64,000 nucleotides of DNA from Volvox africanus. Lineage: Eukaryota; Chlorophyta; Chlorophyceae; Chlamydomonadales; Volvocaceae. Below are positions 63,201-64,000 of the stretch, piece by piece (position 1 is the first letter of the stretch; every line of letters begins with the position of its first letter). Both the position numbers and the translations under genes were made by a program. The notes beneath the pieces are model-generated. The model saw only the letters and a program-made list of their open reading frames with translations, did not search any database and was not told the origin of the DNA. The DNA lies in contig BSDZ01000014.1 in NCBI GenBank assembly GCA_030268105.1, forward strand, positions 1,629,001 through 1,693,000, read 5' to 3'.

Positions 63201-63620
63201 ACTAACCGTGAGGGTCGAATGGGTCGAATTGCTCGGGGGTGTTCGAAACAGCGTTGTACGATAAAGCGCTGATAGAAGGAGCAGGCGTGGTAAGGTTATG
63301 AGGATACAAGGACGTGCAGGGGATGGGAGTGTGAGACAGAGAGGTCGAAAGGTACGGAGAGGTACGGAGAGAGGAAGATTTCAAATGGGGGAAAGGTGTC
63401 ACTGCGCATTAAGGAGGTGATATGGGGTGGAGCCATGTGATGTGTTGCTTGCTTCCGTGGGAAGATCCTCCGAGTGAGATGCTCTCCATCAAATAACTGA
63501 TAGATTGGGATCTGTCACGGCAACACATACCCTCGCGCCCTCCTGCTCCAGCGGCTCGCACTTCTGCGAATTGCGGTTCCAGACGACGACCTCGAAGCCG
63601 GCCTTGAGCAGATTGCGAGT
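60279..63620 (-). CDS. Beta-hydroxyacid dehydrogenase, glyoxylate/succinic-semialdehyde reductase-like (5' end outside window)
   Basis: Probably an NADPH-dependent reductase of glyoxylate or succinic semialdehyde (plant GLYR family) in the 3-hydroxyisobutyrate dehydrogenase superfamily. Seven exons: 63620-63531, 63139-63028, 62516-62352, 61883-61771, 61453-61400, 61158-60998 and 60435-60279 (852 nt, 283 aa, phases consistent). Motifs in order: [19 protein letters not shown] (end of the first Rossmann unit), [45 protein letters not shown] (substrate loop), [12 protein letters not shown] (catalytic Lys), [30 protein letters not shown] followed by [14 protein letters not shown], and [19 protein letters not shown]. 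The N-terminal GxGxxG strand, about 15-20 residues and any transit peptide are missing, because the 380 bases to the right hold no matching exon; they must lie beyond 64000. C-rich and GT-rich intron DNA at 61940-62330 creates long spurious frames. Confidence 0.95.
61945..62020. repeat. GTGGTGTGGTGGCG low-complexity tract in intron
   Basis: Degenerate GTGGT/GGTGG units lie inside an intron of the GLYR-like gene, followed (62110-62290) by a long C/T-rich tract consistent with an extended polypyrimidine region before the 62352-62516 exon's neighbour. Confidence 0.8.
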
Positions 63621-64000
63621 CTGAATGGGAGCGGTGGGTTTCGGAGCGCAAGAAGTGCGCGAGTGCATGGTTCCAGAGCAGCGCGGAACCCCAGCGTGGC
63701 GGTTTGCGGTAATGGGGGCTGCCAATTACCGGACTTCAACTCCATGGGAATATGTACACACAGTAAATATACATAAGCATTTGCCGTATAGATAGTGAGT
63801 AGCGTGACGGCAAAGAAACTGACAACTCAAATGCCAAACCCAGGAGGGTGGGTGAGGTTTAAGCTGACTTAGGGTAGCTGGACAGGTGCTTCTACAGATG
63901 CCTTAATTCGCACATTTACAGCAAGCAGGGGTTTAAGATGCAAAAGGTTACACCATGGCGGGTGTATTTGAATGAGCTTGTAATAAACCCATTCAAATGT
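63621..64000. other. Intron or 5' region of the reductase gene, no exon seen
   Basis: No sequence encoding the expected GFLGLGxMG-type dinucleotide-binding strand is present on the minus strand here. This stretch is probably part of a long first intron. Confidence 0.5.

Overview
This is nuclear DNA from a eukaryote, most likely a volvocine (Chlamydomonadales) green alga. The genes have many GT-AG introns and GC-rich exons in AT-richer surroundings. The histone H3 has the shortened 'KTPATGG' tail known from Chlamydomonas and Volvox. The three histone genes end in the metazoan/volvocine type 3' stem-loop. Several products look organelle-targeted or plant/algal: a RimO-like methylthiotransferase, an mTERF protein, a glyoxylate/succinic-semialdehyde reductase and a Golgi UDP-glucuronate 4-epimerase. 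No prokaryotic operon, CRISPR array, rRNA or convincing tRNA was found.

Layout from left to right. At 1-950 is the 5' part of a small hydrophilic protein (minus). At 1925-5003 is an ADP-ribosylglycohydrolase of the ARH3/DraG fold, eight exons, including a 17-nt microexon. At 5.1-6.9 kb are weak minus-strand coding signals only. At 7676-10680 is a type II membrane protein with EAR/EPTP-like repeats. At 11422-16275 is a ten-exon RimO-like protein (541 aa) with one GC-AG intron. At 16.3-19.7 kb I see no gene, but there is a 29-bp minisatellite at 17885-18240. At 19684-23930 (plus) is an F-box/LRR-like protein of about 1040 aa. At 25.9-29.5 kb is a histone cluster: H2A alone, then a divergent H4/H3 pair with a spliced H3. 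At 31401-34367 (plus) is the UDP-glucuronate 4-epimerase.

At 39.5-41.8 kb (minus) is a long glutamine-rich open frame whose ends are unresolved. At 44.8-45.9 kb (minus) are four phase-consistent exons of an unknown membrane protein. At 46601-51170 (minus) is an mTERF protein, with a short TTTAGGG telomere-like tract in an intron. At 53586-58597 (plus) is an unknown multi-exon protein with a very acidic C-terminal half. At 60279-63620 (minus) is a beta-hydroxyacid dehydrogenase of the GLYR/succinic-semialdehyde reductase family whose 5' exons lie beyond the right edge.

The genes are independent housekeeping or accessory units, not a pathway cluster; the only functional grouping is the histones. 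All gene models come from manual splicing. Where total exon length divides by three and conserved motifs are restored across junctions, confidence is high; first exons are usually the weakest part. Translational starts given by non-ATG codons were ignored, since most such frames are exons continuing into an intron.
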